Assembly (NCBI GenBank): GCA_965659745.1 | Contig: CBFHXF010000062.1 | Span: forward strand, 1 to 10,952 | From: VMCP01 sp965659745 | Lineage (GTDB): Bacteria > Bacteroidota > Bacteroidia > NS11-12g > UBA955 | Reading direction: 5' to 3' | Length of the DNA stretch: 10,952 bases | Shown here: in pieces, positions 1 to 5,741 of the stretch | Numbering within the stretch: position 1 is the stretch's first letter | Layout: every line of letters begins with the position of its first letter | Program-made: the position numbers and the translations under genes | The notes under the pieces: model-generated | The model's input: the letters and a program-made list of their open reading frames with translations, nothing else | Database searches by the model: none | What the model was told of the DNA's origin: nothing

Positions 1-105
1 CGTGAATTAATCGACATGGCCAAATTAAGCATCATCATTGCCAGTATTACTGCCGCCGTGATGGGATATTGGCTCTTGAGTAAAAGCAAAGATTCAGGTA
101 TTTAG
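1..105 (+). CDS. nhaA: C-terminal end of probable Na+/H+ antiporter NhaA (partial)
   Basis: Frame 1 is open from the window edge to a TAG stop and encodes 34 residues. It begins RELIDMAKLSIIIASITAAV and continues into a hydrophobic stretch ending in GYWLLSK plus a short polar tail. This resembles the last transmembrane helix of NhaA antiporters, where a 'xAKLGILxGSxxSAxxGY' pattern closes the protein. NhaA exchanges internal Na+ for external H+ across the inner membrane, for pH and sodium homeostasis. The start and the catalytic Asp pair lie outside the window, so the identity rests on the C-terminal signature only; another polytopic transporter is possible. The gene is followed by two hairpins and points away from the cbb3 locus, so it is probably unrelated to it. 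Confidence 0.55.
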   Translation, partial: RELIDMAKLSIIIASITAAVMGYWLLSKSKDSGI

Positions 106-115
106 TCCTTGTTGT

Positions 116-131
116 TTCGGAATTTTCCGAA
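116..131. repeat. Short inverted repeat just after the nhaA-like gene
   Basis: The 6-bp arms TTCGGA and TCCGAA are perfect and separated by a 4-nt ATTT spacer. The repeat starts 11 nt after the TAG stop. A run of A, not T, follows on the plus strand, so alone it is not a convincing intrinsic terminator. It could be an mRNA 3'-end-protecting hairpin working with the stronger hairpin at 146-170. Confidence 0.35.
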
Positions 132-145
132 GAAAATGACTTTAT

Positions 146-173
146 AAATTGGGTGTTCAAAACCCAATTTTTT
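146..173 (+). terminator. Intrinsic terminator downstream of the nhaA-like gene
   Basis: A perfect 9-bp stem (AAATTGGGT at 146-154 pairing with ACCCAATTT at 162-170) encloses a 7-nt loop. Its 3' arm runs directly into a T tract (168-173). It lies 40 nt after the stop at 105 and in the right orientation to end that transcript. The stem plus U-run is the standard form of a Rho-independent terminator. The region from 174 to the next start at 300 is non-coding. Confidence 0.75.
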
Positions 174-251
174 ATAACATTTCATAATTATCGGAGTCAT
201 ATTCTGTCTCTTTGTTCTCATAATCGACGAACGTAACATTAAGGAAACAGT

Positions 252-292
252 TAATACCTAAATTTACGCTACCTTTACTTAGTAAGGTATTA
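252..292. promoter_or_regulatory. Three TACCT/AGGTA elements at 15-bp spacing upstream of the gene at 300
   Basis: TACCT occurs at 255-259 and 270-274, and its complement AGGTA at 285-289, so the three elements begin exactly 15 bp apart. TAATACCT (252-259) and AGGTATTA (285-292) form perfect 8-bp inverted arms. TACCTT (270-275) and AAGGTA (284-289) form a second, overlapping 6-bp inverted repeat. The two left arms would compete for the same right arm if transcribed. The array ends 8 nt before the ATG at 300. It may be an operator or a leader structure. TACCTTTA (270-277) also loosely resembles a Bacteroidota -7 element, but I see no convincing -33 partner. The function is unknown. Confidence 0.35.
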
Positions 293-299
293 CACGAAT

Positions 300-797
300 A
301 TGAGCTTAAATCACTTTTTAGAGAACACCTTTCATTTAATGCGGAATATTCCCGAACACGATGCGGGTGGGTATTGGGAAAACTTCATGGCGCAATACGA
401 TAATTTCAGACTCCATCAGCCGCATAAAACACATCACCTTGGACTTCCGAATAACATCCAACTAGAACAAACCCCTATTGTTTTCCAAGAGTGGCTCAAT
501 TCGAATCCTGGTGTGCACGTATTTCATTTTGTTAGTTTAAAAGCACACCAAAAGATCAGTCACACATTATCCGATATTTCGGAAAACACACAAAAGAAGC
601 TGCATATACTCCCCGATACTGACCTCAATTATGGCCGATTTAAAGAGGAATTATGGGATTTACATCTGGAAGGCTATCAGGTTTTCTTTCATCACACCAA
701 CGAGGTAAAAACGTTTGCCAAAAACACAGAATTGTTTCAAAGATTGGCGAATCGGGGTGTCAGTGTCGGCATCAGCGCCAACTGGAGTCCCACTTGA
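300..797 (+). CDS. Hypothetical protein, apparently cut short by an in-frame TGA
   Basis: I do not recognise a family. The ATG at 300 opens a 165-residue frame, beginning MSLNHFLENTFHLM, that ends at TGA 795-797. The protein looks soluble: there is no signal peptide or long hydrophobic segment, it is rich in His and aromatic residues, and alternating hydrophobic stretches such as VHVFHFVSL and YQVFFHH suggest an alpha/beta fold. No Shine-Dalgarno sequence precedes the start, as is usual for Bacteroidota. The same frame continues without another stop from 798 to 941, in protein-like sequence, so the ancestral product was probably about 213 residues. The gene stands alone between two terminators and is convergent with the cbb3 locus. 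It may be a decaying gene, a shortened but functional one, or a sequencing error. Confidence 0.6.
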   Translation: MSLNHFLENTFHLMRNIPEHDAGGYWENFMAQYDNFRLHQPHKTHHLGLPNNIQLEQTPIVFQEWLNSNPGVHVFHFVSLKAHQKISHTLSDISENTQKKLHILPDTDLNYGRFKEELWDLHLEGYQVFFHHTNEVKTFAKNTELFQRLANRGVSVGISANWSPT

Positions 798-941
798 CTG
801 GGCAATATCATTCAAAAGATTCGTGGATTAATAAACGAACTAGGGGTTCATTTTTTTAATACGGAATTCATAGCGGTAGGCTCTGAATCTTTTACCAAAG
901 AGCAAGAAAATCAGCAGCAGATATTACAACTGAATATTTGA
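798..941 (+). pseudogene. Severed C-terminal part of the gene at 300-797
   Basis: Directly after TGA 795-797 the same reading frame continues for 47 codons to TGA 939-941. The peptide starts LGNIIQKIRGLINELG and continues through a VHFFNTEFIAVGSESF stretch. Its composition (mixed polar and hydrophobic, Gly and Glu in plausible places) matches the upstream part better than random AT-rich sequence would. I infer that this is the former C-terminus of the upstream protein, lost by one nonsense change (for example TGG to TGA). There is no credible independent start codon, so it is probably not translated separately. Readthrough of the UGA (followed by C) is a less likely alternative. Confidence 0.5.
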
Positions 942-1087
942 CATCTAGAGTTACGATCGAAAAAAACTTGCACCGTTTAACGAGCCATTAAAAATCATAT
1001 TTTAAGTTAGATAGGACTCTACCTACCTAAGATTATTGAATTGGGACAAATCCAACGTTTAAACATTAAAAAAAGTCTGAACCTTCT

Positions 1088-1127
1088 AAAAATTGCAGGA
1101 TATCAATCCTCAATATTGGCAATTTTT
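1088..1127. terminator. Bidirectional hairpin terminator between convergent genes
   Basis: Perfect 9-bp outer arms, AAAAATTGC (1088-1096) and GCAATTTTT (1119-1127), enclose a perfect 5-bp inner stem (AGGAT 1097-1101, ATCCT 1106-1110) with a 4-nt loop. An 8-nt CAATATTG bulge sits on one side. Each strand ends its stem in a T run, so it could stop transcription from both the plus-strand gene ending near 941 and the minus-strand fnr gene. It overlaps the last codons and stop of fnr (TGA 1105-1103 lies in the loop). Positions 942-1087 otherwise show nothing I can identify. Confidence 0.75.
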
Positions 1128-1813
1128 ATAAGTCGATTTACATCGGCAATTTGGATTTTCTTTCCTTCTAAAGATATGACTCCTTCGTTTTTCAAATCCG
1201 ATAATAGGCGAATGGCCGTTTCGGTGGCGGTGCCCACCAAGTTGGCAATTTCTTCGCGGGTGATTCTCAAATCTATGGTTTTGCCATCGGGTAAATACCC
1301 ATAAGTTTCCTTCATGAAAAGCAACGCTTCTGCTAATCTTTCCCTCACTGGTTTTTGCGCTAAATGGGTAATGCTCTGCTCGGCATGTTTTAAATCCTGC
1401 GAAAGCAACTTCATCATTTCCATAGAAAGCACGCCATCGCGTTGCAATACGCCCATAAAAAGATCTTTGGGAATAAAACACACACCGGAATCTTCCATTA
1501 CAACAGCCGAGGCGTTATAATTGCCTTCCCCCAAGAGAGAACGATAACCCAATAAATCGCCAGGTTTGACCAATCTTAAGATTTGTTCTTTGCCGTCTTC
1601 ACCTAATTTCGACAGTTTTATTTTGCCATAATTGACGCAATAAACGCCCTGCGGACGCATTCCTTCGTGAAAAATGTAATTTCCCTTCTTGTAGGGCGTG
1701 CATACTTTGCTATCGTTTACAGAATCGATAGTGTCGTTTTCTGCTTTGCAAAATACAGAGGTAAAACGTTTTGTGCAATTGTGACAATCAACGGATTTGT
1801 GATTAAAACTCAT
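1103..1813 (-). CDS. fnr: FNR-type transcriptional regulator (Crp/Fnr family, probable Fe-S oxygen sensor)
   Basis: This 236-residue protein has the Crp/Fnr layout: a cysteine-rich N-terminus, a cNMP-binding-like beta-roll (about residues 38-120), a dimerisation helix (about 125-155) and a C-terminal winged helix-turn-helix (about 184-215). Cys10, Cys13 and Cys22 form CX2CX8C. Cys112, in SGVCFIP, falls where E. coli FNR has its fourth cluster ligand (SMVCEIP), so a [4Fe-4S] oxygen-sensing cluster is likely. The recognition helix (TATETAIRLL) keeps the Glu and Arg of FNR's VETISR but has Ile in place of the Ser. I chose the ATG at 1813; a TTG further upstream at 1843 would lie inside the probable -7 promoter element. 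The gene follows the cbb3 assembly genes on the same strand, so control of that locus is a reasonable inference. Confidence 0.88.
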   Translation of the reverse strand: MSFNHKSVDCHNCTKRFTSVFCKAENDTIDSVNDSKVCTPYKKGNYIFHEGMRPQGVYCVNYGKIKLSKLGEDGKEQILRLVKPGDLLGYRSLLGEGNYNASAVVMEDSGVCFIPKDLFMGVLQRDGVLSMEMMKLLSQDLKHAEQSITHLAQKPVRERLAEALLFMKETYGYLPDGKTIDLRITREEIANLVGTATETAIRLLSDLKNEGVISLEGKKIQIADVNRLIKIANIED

Positions 1814-1830
1814 AGCTAACTCAGAATAAG

Positions 1831-1842
1831 TGGGGTACTCCA
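1831..1842. promoter_or_regulatory. Near-perfect 12-bp palindrome at the fnr promoter (candidate Crp/Fnr-family operator)
   Basis: TGGGGTACTCCA pairs at five of six positions around a GTAC centre. TGG and CCA sit six bases apart, the half-site spacing typical of Crp/Fnr-family sites (TGA-N6-TCA in FNR boxes). It overlaps the downstream edge of the -7 element and lies where transcription would start, a position suited to repression or autoregulation. A similar site with the same single mismatched pair lies upstream of ccoS. The binding protein is an inference. Confidence 0.3.
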
Positions 1843-1848
1843 AAGTTA
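1841..1848 (-). promoter_or_regulatory. Bacteroidota-type -7 promoter element for fnr
   Basis: On the minus strand this reads TAACTTTG, an exact match to the Bacteroidota sigma-A -7 consensus TAnnTTTG. It lies 27 nt upstream of the chosen fnr ATG and in the intergenic stretch after the SafE-like gene. A run of nine T precedes it (1850-1859 region). No clear TTG -33 element is present at about 19 bp upstream, so the promoter may be weak or activator-dependent. It implies that fnr can be transcribed separately from the genes before it. Confidence 0.5.
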
Positions 1849-1884
1849 GAAAAAAAAACGAACTCTTTTTACATTATCTTTTTC

Positions 1885-2589
1885 TTAGTGACAACACTTG
1901 GGAGCCGCTCCCTCTATGGGGTTTTGATTGAATTTGGGACTCAAAAAAGGGATGCCCAAATTGGCCCCTCTTAACAAGAACAAAATCGCCATGATAAGTA
2001 ACCAAAATGGCAAAGCCTTGCGAAGCCATGGACTGATTTTTCTTACAAGGATTGACTTGCTCAAACTGATGCCGATGAGTGCCGGTGCGGTTGACAGTCC
2101 AAAACCGGCCATAAACCAAACAGGACCTGTAGTGGTTCCGGTACTTAAAGAGGCCAATAAAGCGCCGTAAACCAAACCACAAGGCAATAAACCGTTTAAC
2201 AGCCCGCCGAGCATCCATCCCCAAGACTCGTGCCGGGCAATGGCTTTCCCAAATGCCCGATTCACCCAGTTTTGCAAGGGTGATGAGGCGCCTTTTTTTC
2301 TTCCCCAGAAATCATAGATCCACAAGCCTAAAAAAGCCAAACCCAAGCCTATTGAAAACTGCTGTTCGAATGCTCTGATATCAATCCATATGAAGATCAA
2401 GCCGGCAAATGCACCCAAAACCACATAGGTTGCGGTGCGACCTAAATGATATAAACCCTGGGTTTGCAGGGTATTTTGCCAGGTTTTTCCCGTTGGCAAC
2501 AGCAACATAAGGGGTCCGCACATACCTACGCAGTGCAGGCTCCCTGCCAACCCTAATAGCGCACCGGTAAAAAATGCCGATCCATCCAT
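1885..2589 (-). CDS. TauE/SafE-like (COG2836-type) membrane protein of the cbb3 assembly locus
   Basis: This 234-residue integral membrane protein has about six hydrophobic segments. The N-terminus carries GSLHCVGMCGP (residues 17-26) and the middle carries NGLLPCGLVY (132-141). Both are hallmarks of the family often labelled 'sulfite exporter TauE/SafE' or UreH-like, related to DsbD/CcdA-type membrane domains. Members commonly sit beside cbb3 oxidase assembly genes. The conserved Cys, His and Met residues in the membrane suggest metal (copper) or thiol handling rather than sulfite export; that is an inference. The C-terminus ends in a KCCH tail, a possible extra metal ligand set. The start lies 1 bp after the ccoH stop, so it is surely co-transcribed with ccoH. 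The exact substrate is unknown. Confidence 0.8.
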   Translation of the reverse strand: MDGSAFFTGALLGLAGSLHCVGMCGPLMLLLPTGKTWQNTLQTQGLYHLGRTATYVVLGAFAGLIFIWIDIRAFEQQFSIGLGLAFLGLWIYDFWGRKKGASSPLQNWVNRAFGKAIARHESWGWMLGGLLNGLLPCGLVYGALLASLSTGTTTGPVWFMAGFGLSTAPALIGISLSKSILVRKISPWLRKALPFWLLIMAILFLLRGANLGIPFLSPKFNQNPIEGAAPKCCH

Positions 2590-2590
2590 C

Positions 2591-3037
2591 TTAATTCCAA
2601 TGTGCGGTGCCCCTAAAGGTATCGCCTTGCATATACCATTGACATTTTAACTCGTAGGTGGCATTTTGCAGGGCCGATTGGGCCAAGTCTGACAAGGGGA
2701 TTTCCCATTGGGCAGAATCGCTTTGTTGCAACTCAAACCTGCGATCGTTGCTGCGATTCTGAGCATCATAAAACCAAACCTTACCCCCACTTACCGGGCC
2801 TTCCGCACCTTCAATTTGTATTATGGCTGCTTCCGATCCCCGCCAACTTTTAACTGTCAAATGTTGATCAATGGCCCTTTGGGCTTGGTTAATTTGATCT
2901 TGAAAAGACAGCTCTTGTTCGTAGTAATCGTCTTCTACCAACTCAAACTGCGTTTGTGTGGCGCGATATACCAAGTATCCGATACCTGTGGCAAATGCCA
3001 CAAATACCCAAAATATAGATTTTCCCCAGTTCATCAT
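2591..3037 (-). CDS. ccoH: CcoH/FixH family cbb3 oxidase assembly protein
   Basis: This 148-residue protein has one N-terminal transmembrane helix (about residues 7-25). The hallmark DDYYEQEL motif (36-43) follows the membrane anchor. The rest is a beta-rich domain on the periplasmic side, ending TAHWN. CcoH/FixH is a small membrane protein that binds and stabilises the cbb3 complex during and after assembly. Its ATG overlaps the ccoG TGA in an ATGA arrangement, pointing to translational coupling. A second Met directly follows, so the true start could be one codon later. Overall sequence conservation in this family is low, so the call rests on size, topology, the DDYYEQ motif and position between ccoG and the SafE-like gene. 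Confidence 0.88.
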   Translation of the reverse strand: MMNWGKSIFWVFVAFATGIGYLVYRATQTQFELVEDDYYEQELSFQDQINQAQRAIDQHLTVKSWRGSEAAIIQIEGAEGPVSGGKVWFYDAQNRSNDRRFELQQSDSAQWEIPLSDLAQSALQNATYELKCQWYMQGDTFRGTAHWN

Positions 3038-4437
3038 TTTTTACTTATTGGTGCTAAAAACGTAGTTTTTTCAGTTTCTAATAAATGTTCCCCATTATAG
3101 AGTTCAATTATCAAATTGTCTTTTCGTTCGGTGATTAAATCTTTATTGATTTTCACAAAACAGGTGCTCTTTGCGATGCTTTCTTTGTTCAATTTGCGGT
3201 AAAAACTCTGATCTACCCATTGCAATTCGTACTTTTCGCCTTGTATTTTCAAATAAAGCGAATCAAAATCGTTGTGGCTTTTGTTAATGAGCATTACGTT
3301 ATACATGTTCATGTATCTACCGTCGTTGGTTTCGTAATACAATTTACCCGGTGTTTTGCGTACCTGAATTTCTACCGTTGAACGGGTAGTGAGTATCACC
3401 AGCCAAATGGCCAATAGCGCAATTAATAATGCGATATAGGCTTTCAACCTAGTTGTAATCGTATAAGGCTTATTGTCTGCAATTGTGGCTTCAGATGCAT
3501 ATCGAATAAGTCCTTTGGGCTTATTGATGCGCTCCATGATATTATCGCACGCATCGATACAAGCGGTACAATGAACGCATTCCAATTGGGTGCCGTTGCG
3601 GATATCGATACCGGTAGGACATACATGCACACACTGCAAACAATCGATACAATCGCCGCCTTCTCGTTCTTGATTTTTTCTCAATTTTTCTCTGGGCTCG
3701 CCTCGAACATAATCGTACGCTACCACCACAGAGTGGCGATCCATCAATACGCCTTGCAAGCGGCCATACGGACAAACTACGGTACATACTTGTTCGCGGA
3801 ACCAAAGATAGACGAAGAAGAAAACCGCCGAAAAAAGTACCATGGCAAAGAATCCGCCTTGATGCATAGAAATTGGCTCAGTGGCAATTTTCACCACTTC
3901 ATCAAACCCAATGATATATGAAAGAAACGTATTCCCTATTAAAAAGGCCAATGCATAAAATACAATGTACTTTAATCCTCTTTTTCTAATTTTCTCAAAA
4001 TTCCAAGGCTTGGCATCTAAGGCTTTTTGCTTAGGGGCATCTCCTTCTATCCAAAATTCAATACGGCGAAACACCATTTCCATAAAAATGGTTTGCGGAC
4101 AAGCCCAACCGCAGAAAAGTCGACCAAAAGCTACCGTAAATACGATTATGAACACCACAAACAGTATCATGGTGAGTCCAAATAAAAAGAAATCCTGCGA
4201 CCAAAAAACGAAGCCAAAAACCACGAACTTACGTTCAATGATATTGAGCAACATAAAAGGTTCGCCTTTATATTTTATGAGGGGCAACCCAAAAAAAACG
4301 AGTAAATACACAACCGTAAGCCAGGACCGGGCGTCGTAAAAACGCCCGGATGGCTTGTATGCATAAACCCACTTACGCTTTCCTTTTTCATCGATCGTGG
4401 AAACACGATCTCTATACAACTCGTCGTTTGAATCCAT
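3034..4437 (-). CDS. ccoG: CcoG/FixG/RdxA-type ferredoxin-like cbb3 oxidase accessory protein
   Basis: This 467-residue membrane protein has the full CcoG architecture. Transmembrane helices lie near residues 38-55, 80-104, 156-176, 196-213 and 331-350. A membrane-proximal CGWACP motif (Cys109, Cys113) and CTVVCP (Cys218, Cys222) are followed by two 4Fe-4S motifs: Cys263/266/269/273 and Cys287/290/293/297. The C-terminal part (about 355-467) is the periplasmic immunoglobulin-like domain typical of FixG. CcoG homologues act in redox handling of copper during cbb3 biogenesis, reported as cupric reductase activity. All cluster cysteines are present, so it should be functional. It starts 4 bp after ccoP and overlaps ccoH by 4 bp. 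Confidence 0.95.
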   Translation of the reverse strand: MDSNDELYRDRVSTIDEKGKRKWVYAYKPSGRFYDARSWLTVVYLLVFFGLPLIKYKGEPFMLLNIIERKFVVFGFVFWSQDFFLFGLTMILFVVFIIVFTVAFGRLFCGWACPQTIFMEMVFRRIEFWIEGDAPKQKALDAKPWNFEKIRKRGLKYIVFYALAFLIGNTFLSYIIGFDEVVKIATEPISMHQGGFFAMVLFSAVFFFVYLWFREQVCTVVCPYGRLQGVLMDRHSVVVAYDYVRGEPREKLRKNQEREGGDCIDCLQCVHVCPTGIDIRNGTQLECVHCTACIDACDNIMERINKPKGLIRYASEATIADNKPYTITTRLKAYIALLIALLAIWLVILTTRSTVEIQVRKTPGKLYYETNDGRYMNMYNVMLINKSHNDFDSLYLKIQGEKYELQWVDQSFYRKLNKESIAKSTCFVKINKDLITERKDNLIIELYNGEHLLETEKTTFLAPISKK

Positions 4438-4441
4438 GACC

Positions 4442-5563
4442 TTACAACGATGAGGCTACTACAGGAGCGGCCTCGGTGGCTCCTTCCGCACTTTCACTTT
4501 CACCACTTCCCTCTTCTTCTAAGTTTCCTTCTGGCTCTTTGGCATCTGCCGGTTTCGTACCCTTCAAGGATTTTACATAGGTAGATAAAGAGGCCATTTC
4601 TACCGGTGTTAGAATATCTCCCCATGCAATCATACCCATATCGGGCACTCCGTAGCGTATGGTTTTGAAAATATTTTTAATACTTCCACCGTGTTTCCAG
4701 TAGTTATCGGTCAAATTCGGACCGGTTCCACCTCCGGCCTCTGGTCCGTGACATGCCACACAATTTTTGGCAAACAAGGCCTTACCATTGGCTAAAAGAG
4801 TTGCATCTTCTTTATATTCAATCGAATTTTCATCTATTTTATTGGCGTTTTTCTTGTCGTATTCTGCCTGACGGATTTCAGCCTCGGCAATGGCAATTTT
4901 TAATTCCTGCACCTGCAGGGGGGCTGTTCCACTGATGTGATAGCGCCAAACATAAATTCCCGAGAAAATAATGGTCAAATAAAATCCGTACACCCACCAT
5001 GGCGGCAAGGCATTGTCGAGCTCTTTAATGCCGTCGTAATCATGATCGAGCTGTACGTCTTTTTCGTCTTCAATTGCCACCGATTTATTGGCTTTATCCC
5101 ACCATTGGGCCAATGCCGAAACGCGTGAGGGCCTTTTTTCTCTCGGGGGAAGTATCACTGCTTTAAGCCAATTGGCGAAATACAGAATAATAAGGACCTC
5201 GAAGAAAATCACTCCCAAAAGCACGTAGTTTAGAACAGTACCTGTGAAAAACACAGAACCTTCGGCAGTGGCAGCGGCTTGAAGCGACTTCCCCCAGAAG
5301 GCCAATGCCAAAAGACTGGTTACTTTTACGGCATTTTTTGCTTTGAGAATGGCCACTCGCGAGAGTAATGCACCCATAAATAGGATCACAATGGCCAAGG
5401 CGATAGCGGTTACCAATAATATCCACGGCAAATAGCTTGCCATGCTGCTGCTGGAACTTGCAGGGGATTTTACGACCTCGGCGGCAGCGTCTTGAGACCA
5501 TAGGGGCAGCAATAAGGCCATTGACAATAAAAGAGTTAGGGGTTTGATACAATTAGTTTTCAT
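4442..5563 (-). CDS. ccoP: cbb3 cytochrome c oxidase subunit III, mono-heme form (CcoP)
   Basis: This 373-residue subunit passes electrons to the catalytic subunit. The N-terminus has a signal-like hydrophobic segment (8-22) and membrane segments near 44-67 and 108-130. These precede the CcoP_N-type region with DGIKELDNALPPWW (177-190) and its helix (191-207). A short helical linker (215-240) leads to one cytochrome c domain with CVACH (268-272) and a probable axial Met in VPDMGM (309 or 311). Proteobacterial CcoP usually has two c-type hemes; only one binding motif is present here. The last ~40 residues are a low-complexity acidic tail rich in Glu, Ser and Ala. The gene lies 6 bp after ccoQ and 4 bp before ccoG. 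Confidence 0.93.
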   Translation of the reverse strand: MKTNCIKPLTLLLSMALLLPLWSQDAAAEVVKSPASSSSSMASYLPWILLVTAIALAIVILFMGALLSRVAILKAKNAVKVTSLLALAFWGKSLQAAATAEGSVFFTGTVLNYVLLGVIFFEVLIILYFANWLKAVILPPREKRPSRVSALAQWWDKANKSVAIEDEKDVQLDHDYDGIKELDNALPPWWVYGFYLTIIFSGIYVWRYHISGTAPLQVQELKIAIAEAEIRQAEYDKKNANKIDENSIEYKEDATLLANGKALFAKNCVACHGPEAGGGTGPNLTDNYWKHGGSIKNIFKTIRYGVPDMGMIAWGDILTPVEMASLSTYVKSLKGTKPADAKEPEGNLEEEGSGESESAEGATEAAPVVASSL

Positions 5564-5569
5564 AACGGC

Positions 5570-5731
5570 TCAGTCATTTAGGGGAATTTGTTTTGCTTGA
5601 TCGATATATGATTTACGGGCGCCTACTACCCATACCATTACGAGTAGGAAGAACAGTCCGAATAAAACGAACGTAATGATGGGGTACCAGGTTACGTCGT
5701 CGATGTTTTTTAAATAGTGAATGAATTTCAT
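5570..5731 (-). CDS. ccoQ: Small cbb3 oxidase subunit IV (CcoQ-like)
   Basis: This 53-residue protein has one transmembrane helix (about 16-37) and a short basic-to-polar tail (GARKSYIDQAKQIPLND). Size, topology and position between ccoNO and ccoP match CcoQ/FixQ, which stabilises the cbb3 complex. I chose the ATG at 5731. It follows an AAAGAAG purine tract and lies 10 bp after the ccoNO stop. A longer frame from 5821 would overlap the ccoNO end and adds only residues with no membrane or family character. Sequence conservation in such small subunits is weak, so the identification depends mainly on context. Confidence 0.82.
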   Translation of the reverse strand: MKFIHYLKNIDDVTWYPIITFVLFGLFFLLVMVWVVGARKSYIDQAKQIPLND

Positions 5732-5741
5732 GGCTTCTTTT

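Noticed and set aside
795..797. TGA as selenocysteine codon or as reassigned Trp codon
   Set aside because: Several well-identified genes here (fnr, ccoG, ccoS, ccoI) end at TGA exactly where their families end, so TGA is not generally Trp. No stable hairpin typical of a bacterial SECIS was evident right after it, and the protein is not a known selenoprotein type.
653..859. Overlapping 68-codon frame on the plus strand, considered as a frameshifted continuation of the gene at 300
   Set aside because: The continuation after 797 is in the original frame (798-941), so no frameshift is needed; the alternative frame gives a basic, non-protein-like sequence.
1850..1884. A/T-rich stretch after the SafE-like gene as an intrinsic terminator
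   Set aside because: It has a long T run on the minus strand, but the only possible stem is A/T pairs around GAGTTCG, too weak to count as a terminator.
2865..2880. TTGATCAA palindrome inside ccoH as an FNR box
   Set aside because: It lacks the 4-nt spacer of FNR sites and lies within coding sequence with no promoter nearby.
3571..4339. Plus-strand open frames opposite ccoG, and similar ones opposite ccoP, ccoNO and ccoI
   Set aside because: They are antisense to strongly conserved genes, have no recognisable domains, and their composition follows from the codon use of the genes on the other strand.
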